NCBI GenBank assembly: GCA_030635415.1
Contig: DAOVYW010000079.1
Span: 1-9,381, forward strand
Length of the DNA: 9,381 nt
Source: Candidatus Firestoneibacteriota bacterium
GTDB taxonomy: Bacteria; Oederibacteriota; JAAXVQ01; JAUVAV01
Reading direction: 5' to 3'
This document shows positions 6,538 to 9,381 of this stretch, piece after piece (position 1 is the first letter of the stretch; the number at the start of each line of letters is the position of its first letter). A program made the translations under genes and the position numbers. The notes beneath the pieces were generated by a model. It was not told the origin of the DNA. It worked only from the letters and a program-made list of their open reading frames with translations, and searched no databases.

Positions 6538-7221
6538 TTATTCCGGCGGACTTTTCGGGTCCGTTTTTTCATTCTGCCGCGTACCGGAATCCGGGGCCGC
6601 AGGTTTTGGTGGCGATTTGGAAGCAGGAGCAGATTTTTCGGTCTTGGATAGTTTTGCCTCCCCTCCCTTTAAAACCCTTTTTAACGCATCTGAAGTCTGT
6701 TTTATAAATTCACTGCCAAAAACGGATTGAAGAATATTTTCTTTGTTTTTCTCAGCCACCCGCTCTTCTCCCGCAGCTCCGGCCTGCACCAGAATTATAT
6801 CATCTCCTAAAACGGTCTCCTTGATATCTATCGGCACACTCTGCCCGGCCGAGAGACCCAGGCCCGTAATTTGCCAGGTTTCACAATTCACCTGGATATC
6901 CGTAAGCGTTCCCAAGGCCCGCCCATCCTTGCTCGAAACCGGCATGCCCAGCAGCCGGCCCAACCGGATACCTCGTGTTTCGCCTTTACTGACAATGCTC
7001 TCATTGGGTAAAAAGATTAAATCAGTCCCGATTTTTTTAATATCTTTAATTTCCACCCAATTATCTTCCCCGGCCAGAGGCGTCCCGCTCCTTAATACAA
7101 ACCCATTTACGGTTTTTTTCTGAACATCAAGATAGATGCTGTTCACAGTTCCCATCATCCGGCCTTCCGTATATGTAGCCACCCACATACCTTTAATATC
7201 TTTAAGCCATAATTGCATCAT
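6538..7221 (-). CDS. PRC-barrel domain protein with proline/lysine-rich tail
   Basis: This 227-residue soluble protein has no signal peptide or membrane segment. Two tandem PRC-barrel-like beta domains are seen at about 3-75 (LWLKDIKGMWV...GRMMGTVNSIYLDV...VEIKDI) and 82-146 (TRGIRLGRLLGMPV...GRALGTLTDI...VPIDIKETVLGDDIILV). An amphipathic stretch follows (about 155-187), then a low-complexity tail rich in Pro, Lys and Ser (188-227). PRC barrels occur in photosystem reaction-centre H subunits and in RimM, and in many uncharacterised Gram-positive proteins thought to bind proteins or ligands at the membrane; no exact role can be given. Two ATGs lie in tandem (7219-7221 and 7216-7218) after GGTGG. 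The stop is 2 bases from the tRNA CCA end. With no minus-strand terminator visible, transcripts could continue antisense to the tRNA into rnr. Confidence 0.82.
   Translation of the reverse strand: MMQLWLKDIKGMWVATYTEGRMMGTVNSIYLDVQKKTVNGFVLRSGTPLAGEDNWVEIKDIKKIGTDLIFLPNESIVSKGETRGIRLGRLLGMPVSSKDGRALGTLTDIQVNCETWQITGLGLSAGQSVPIDIKETVLGDDIILVQAGAAGEERVAEKNKENILQSVFGSEFIKQTSDALKRVLKGGEAKLSKTEKSAPASKSPPKPAAPDSGTRQNEKTDPKSPPE
6547..6569 (+). terminator. Intrinsic terminator of tRNA-Leu
   Basis: CGGAC (6547-6551) pairs with GTCCG (6559-6563) across a 7-base loop and is followed by six T. It begins 11 bases after the CCA end. It lies inside the last codons of the convergent PRC-barrel gene, so the same bases encode the end of that protein. 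The minus strand has no T-run after the hairpin, so it should act only on the tRNA transcript. Confidence 0.8.
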
Positions 7222-7450
7222 TCACCACCGCCTTAAATACTGATTTCAAGGGACCTCGCCCCGAGAGTAATTTTCACACTTTGAGATAAGCTTTGCAAGC
7301 CTCAAATGCATTTTTTTTATTTCGAAATCCAGCCCCCCGATATGCCGTTGGTCACAGTATCACCAATTATGGCCGGGCGTCGCCCCACATCCCATTTTGG
7401 CAACACTTACCTGTGGGAAAGCATATGGCTAATATCTTACTGTTTTTCTC
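7222..7450. other. Intergenic control region between divergent PRC-barrel and membrane-protein genes
   Basis: No gene is seen here. Visible structures are an interrupted inverted repeat followed by eight T (7280-7318) and a 6-bp inverted repeat CCCACA/TGTGGG (7384-7389 and 7412-7417) around a 22-base loop. For the minus-strand PRC gene only a weak promoter (TTGCAA-17-GAAAAT, near 7265-7298) is seen. No riboswitch class was recognised. Confidence 0.4.
7280..7318 (+). terminator. Possible terminator-like hairpin with T8 tract
   Basis: TTTGAG (7280-7285) pairs with CTCAAA (7301-7306), and GCTT (7290-7293) with AAGC (7297-7300), with a 4-base bulge (ATAA) and a 3-base loop. TGCA and eight T follow. 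The orientation would stop plus-strand transcription, yet no plus-strand gene precedes it. It may block antisense or unknown small-RNA transcription, or may be fortuitous. Confidence 0.3.
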
Positions 7451-7479
7451 TTGGAATTAAATAAATTTTTAGTTATAAC
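7451..7479 (+). promoter_or_regulatory. sigmaA-type promoter of the membrane-protein/AEC operon
   Basis: TTGGAA (7451-7456, four of six) and TATAAC (7474-7479, five of six) are 17 bases apart. The predicted start near 7486 gives a leader of about 27 bases carrying the AGGAG ribosome binding site (7498-7502), 10 bases before the ATG at 7513. Confidence 0.6.
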
Positions 7480-7512
7480 TAGATAATTAAAATACCCAGG
7501 AGTCATCCGCCC

Positions 7513-8310
7513 ATGCTGAATATGCTAACCCCGGAAGAGCGCTTCAAAGATCGGATCGAGATCATCGGTTACCTTACCGCCGCGGCCGCCGGTATTATGC
7601 TGATAGTATATTTCAGTATGATCTTTTTCTACCCGCCGGTCCAACTGCACTCCTTGGAAACCAAACTTGGAACCCTGCTTTTATATAGTATAGTACTGAC
7701 TTTGGGATTTTTTATTCCCCAGTATAAAAACCGGGCCAGGATTTTATACCAGGTTTATTTTCTGGCTTTGGCGACCGTGGCATTTTTTCAGTCCCTGGAG
7801 CGGGGCAGGTGGATTTATGGTCTCTTCCTGGTATATTCCCTCTACGCGCTTTGGGTGCTTAGCCATCCCGTCGGCCTTCGGTTTTTTCGAGCCCTGCGGC
7901 CTTACGAAGAGCGAATACTTAAAATCGCTAATTGGTTCGTGTTTCACCGTGTAATGCTCACGCTTTTTATGCTGGTATCCGCCTGGAAAGCCTTAACCCG
8001 GCTGGGTCTTTCTGAAACCGGCCTGGAAAACGATCCGGCGCAAGGTGTTCTCCTCCTCTTCCTCTCCGGCACAATTTTTCTGCTGCTCTGGGGTTTGAAA
8101 CACCTGTATAACTGGGCCCGGTGGATCATGGCCTTGCTTGTTCTCAGCCTGGGAATATCTGCCCTTCCCGACGCGGTTGGCGCCCAAAATTATCTGTATT
8201 ATTGGAAAGTTCTGGCCAAGATTTTTTATTTTTTAGGCTTAAGCGGATACCTGCTTTTCTCCCCCCTGATTCGAGAGAGTTTTAAAAAAAGCCAAGGCCT
8301 TGATTCTTGA
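7513..8310 (+). CDS. Polytopic integral membrane protein, unrecognised family
   Basis: This 265-residue protein is strongly hydrophobic, with about eight predicted membrane segments near residues 17-40, 52-70, 77-93, 99-118, 140-160, 177-197, 203-222 and 233-251. It has no cleavable signal peptide. Between the fourth and fifth segments lies a charged loop, FRALRPYEERILK (125-137), and the C-terminus is a short charged tail (SFKKSQGLDS). No catalytic motif, metal site or known family signature was recognised. The ATG follows a good AGGAG site. The last codons overlap the TTG start of the AEC transporter gene, so the two proteins are made from one message, probably by coupled translation. That suggests a linked function, perhaps an accessory membrane partner, but this is only inference. 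The stop is TGA. Confidence 0.8.
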   Translation: MLNMLTPEERFKDRIEIIGYLTAAAAGIMLIVYFSMIFFYPPVQLHSLETKLGTLLLYSIVLTLGFFIPQYKNRARILYQVYFLALATVAFFQSLERGRWIYGLFLVYSLYALWVLSHPVGLRFFRALRPYEERILKIANWFVFHRVMLTLFMLVSAWKALTRLGLSETGLENDPAQGVLLLFLSGTIFLLLWGLKHLYNWARWIMALLVLSLGISALPDAVGAQNYLYYWKVLAKIFYFLGLSGYLLFSPLIRESFKKSQGLDS

Positions 8311-9239
8311 CCACCCGCTTGATCTGGTTTCTTCTGCTCTTCTATGCCAGTTTGGGACTGGGCTTGGCATTACGTCCCTGGAAGTCGTTCTCTCCCCTGA
8401 TCATGCGTTTTACTATTCTTTTGCTGGAAACCCCGATTTTTATCTACAGCTTTTGGATTCTGGATATGCATCACCTGAAACAATCCGCACCCATACCCTT
8501 ACTCTCCACCTTGCTGGTATTGCTAACTCTCGTGCTAAGTCCCTGGGTAGCGCGGCGCCTGCGGTTGTCCTGTAAAGCCCAGGGCAGTTTTATATTAGCC
8601 GCCAGTTTTTCCAATGTGGGAACCACCGGCGGCGCGTTCGTATGCTACTTGCTTTTCGGCCTGCCCGGTCTTTCTCTGGCCTACCTTTATCTGGCACCTT
8701 ATCCGATTATTATTTTCACGCTGGGGTTCAGCGTGGCCAGGCATTTTGCTTCCGAGTGCCGGTTGAGCTTTCGCGATTATTTCACAAATATAGCGACTAA
8801 TCTTATTTCCATCGTCCCTCTGGCCGCTATCGCGCTGGGGCTGTTTCTGAACCTGATGGGTTTTCAGCCTCCTCACGGTTTGGTCCCCTGGGCCGATGGA
8901 CTGATTAAATTGGACCTGGGTATTATGTGCTTGGCGATTGGTATGACCTTGCGCCTGCCGCAGCTTTTTTCCCCCTGGCGACCGGTAGTGGCGGTGGGAG
9001 CCATTAAATTCCTGATTCTGCCTCTGCTGGCTCTAGTCACAGCGCTCTTCCTGTATGGATCACTTGACCCGCTCCCGGCCAAAGTAATCCTAATCCAGTC
9101 CGCCATGCCGCCGGCCATTTACGCCGTAATTACCGCCAATCTTTTCGGACTGGATCGCGAGCTCGTCAATTCCCTCTGGTTCTCCCTTACGCTCCTGCTA
9201 ATACCGGTGGTTTTGGGCTTTTTTCTTTTTTGGGGATAG
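8307..9239 (+). CDS. AEC-family (auxin efflux carrier-like) permease
   Basis: This 310-residue membrane protein has about ten hydrophobic segments, arranged as two sets of five around a more polar centre, the layout of the AEC branch of the bile/arsenite/riboflavin transporter superfamily. Family-like features are the first-half conserved block SFSNVGTTGG (100-109), LDLGIMCLAIGMTLRL (202-217), and the second-half block QSAMPPAIYAVITANLFGLD (264-283). Bacterial AEC proteins export or import organic acids such as malate or malonate, but the substrate cannot be told from sequence here. The start is a TTG at 8307-8309 overlapping the previous TGA stop (TTGA), with AAGG about 9 bases before it. 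An in-frame ATG lies only much further in (residue 33), past the first membrane segment, supporting the TTG. No clear terminator follows the TAG. Confidence 0.85.
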   Translation: MTTRLIWFLLLFYASLGLGLALRPWKSFSPLIMRFTILLLETPIFIYSFWILDMHHLKQSAPIPLLSTLLVLLTLVLSPWVARRLRLSCKAQGSFILAASFSNVGTTGGAFVCYLLFGLPGLSLAYLYLAPYPIIIFTLGFSVARHFASECRLSFRDYFTNIATNLISIVPLAAIALGLFLNLMGFQPPHGLVPWADGLIKLDLGIMCLAIGMTLRLPQLFSPWRPVVAVGAIKFLILPLLALVTALFLYGSLDPLPAKVILIQSAMPPAIYAVITANLFGLDRELVNSLWFSLTLLLIPVVLGFFLFWG

Positions 9240-9300
9240 CTAGTCGATCTTGAAAAACACAAAAAGCGGTGTAAATATTGAAGAAATAGTAAAAAGGGCA

Positions 9301-9309
9301 TGTTATAAT
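9301..9309 (+). promoter_or_regulatory. Extended -10 promoter for the next gene
   Basis: TGTTATAAT is a perfect TGn extended -10 plus TATAAT. The best -35-like hexamer, TTGAAG (9278-9283), is 20 bases away, too far for normal spacing, so the extended -10 probably carries recognition. Transcription would start near 9316. Confidence 0.6.
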
Positions 9310-9355
9310 TTGCAGGAAATCACGCAAAAAAGAAAGGATTCCTTGCAAAATGCAA
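9310..9355 (+). repeat. Inverted TTGCA-containing repeats at the promoter (possible operator)
   Basis: TTGCAGGAA (9310-9318) and TTCCTTGCAA (9339-9348) are inverted copies differing by one extra A. A second, tighter inverted pair is TTGCA (9343-9347) - AAA - TGCAA (9351-9355). The first arm touches the predicted transcription start, and the first two arms lie about 30 bp apart centre to centre, compatible with regulator binding on one face of the DNA. This could be an operator, but the motif matches no regulator I can name. Confidence 0.35.
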
Positions 9356-9381
9356 CCACGAAAAAAGGAGCATAAACCGCA
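9350..9381 (+). CDS. Possible start of a gene running off the right edge
   Basis: An ATG at 9350-9352 opens a frame (MQPRKKEHKP) that is still open at the edge, with AAAGGA (9333-9338) 11 bases before it. Alternatively the strong AAAAAAGGAG at 9361-9370 is the true ribosome binding site and the gene starts at or just past base 9381. Either way a gene is expected here, driven by the extended -10 promoter. The product cannot be judged from ten residues. Confidence 0.3.
   Translation, partial: MQPRKKEHKP

Noticed and set aside
6455..6730. Plus-strand open frame covering the tRNA and its terminator
   Set aside because: It starts inside tRNA-Leu and runs antisense to the PRC-barrel gene.
1..9381. 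CRISPR arrays, insertion sequences, transposases, toxin-antitoxin pairs
   Set aside because: I found no regularly spaced repeats, terminal inverted repeats or matching protein motifs anywhere in the window.

Overview
The window looks like a chromosomal segment of a Gram-positive-type bacterium, most likely a Bacillota (Clostridia-like) anaerobe. That placement is an inference. It rests on the compact rnr-smpB-ssrA neighbourhood, strong purine-rich ribosome binding sites, TTG starts, sigma70/sigmaA-type promoters and the PRC-barrel and AEC gene content. The coding core is moderately to strongly GC-rich; the left ~1 kb is clearly AT-rich.

Layout, left to right. (1) 1-640, minus: the N-terminal 213 residues of a type I restriction endonuclease subunit (HsdR), running off the left edge. 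(2) 641-947: an AT-rich gap with no convincing gene but a candidate hsdR promoter. (3) 948-1353, minus: a terminator hairpin and a complete tmRNA gene (ssrA). (4) 1376-3530, minus: a two-gene operon for a DprE2-like reductase and a DprE1-like FAD oxidase, with a near-consensus promoter of its own. This pair epimerises polyprenyl-phospho-ribose to polyprenyl-phospho-arabinose. (5) 3655-6350, minus: smpB and rnr, overlapping by a TTGA start/stop. (6) 6393-6569, plus: promoter, tRNA-Leu(CAG) and intrinsic terminator. (7) 6538-7221, minus: a protein with two PRC-barrel domains, whose 3' end contains the tRNA terminator. (8) 7451-9239, plus: a promoter and two translationally coupled membrane genes, an unrecognised ~8-TM protein and an AEC-family (auxin efflux carrier-like) transporter. 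(9) 9301-9381: an extended -10 promoter, repeated TTGCA half-sites and one or two ribosome binding sites, leading into a gene that starts at or just beyond the right edge.

How it fits together. RNase R, SmpB and tmRNA form the trans-translation ribosome-rescue machinery: SmpB and tmRNA release stalled ribosomes, and RNase R degrades the faulty mRNA and matures tmRNA. The DprE1/DprE2 operon sits between smpB and ssrA and belongs to cell-envelope lipid-linked sugar metabolism. The AT-rich restriction segment directly beyond the ssrA 3' end has the look of a genomic island at a classic integration hotspot, although no integrase or second attachment repeat is visible here. I found no CRISPR array, insertion sequence or clearly new multi-gene system. 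The more unusual points are the loss of the DprE1 cysteine, the atypical tmRNA tag, the tRNA terminator inside a convergent gene, and the control region at the right edge.
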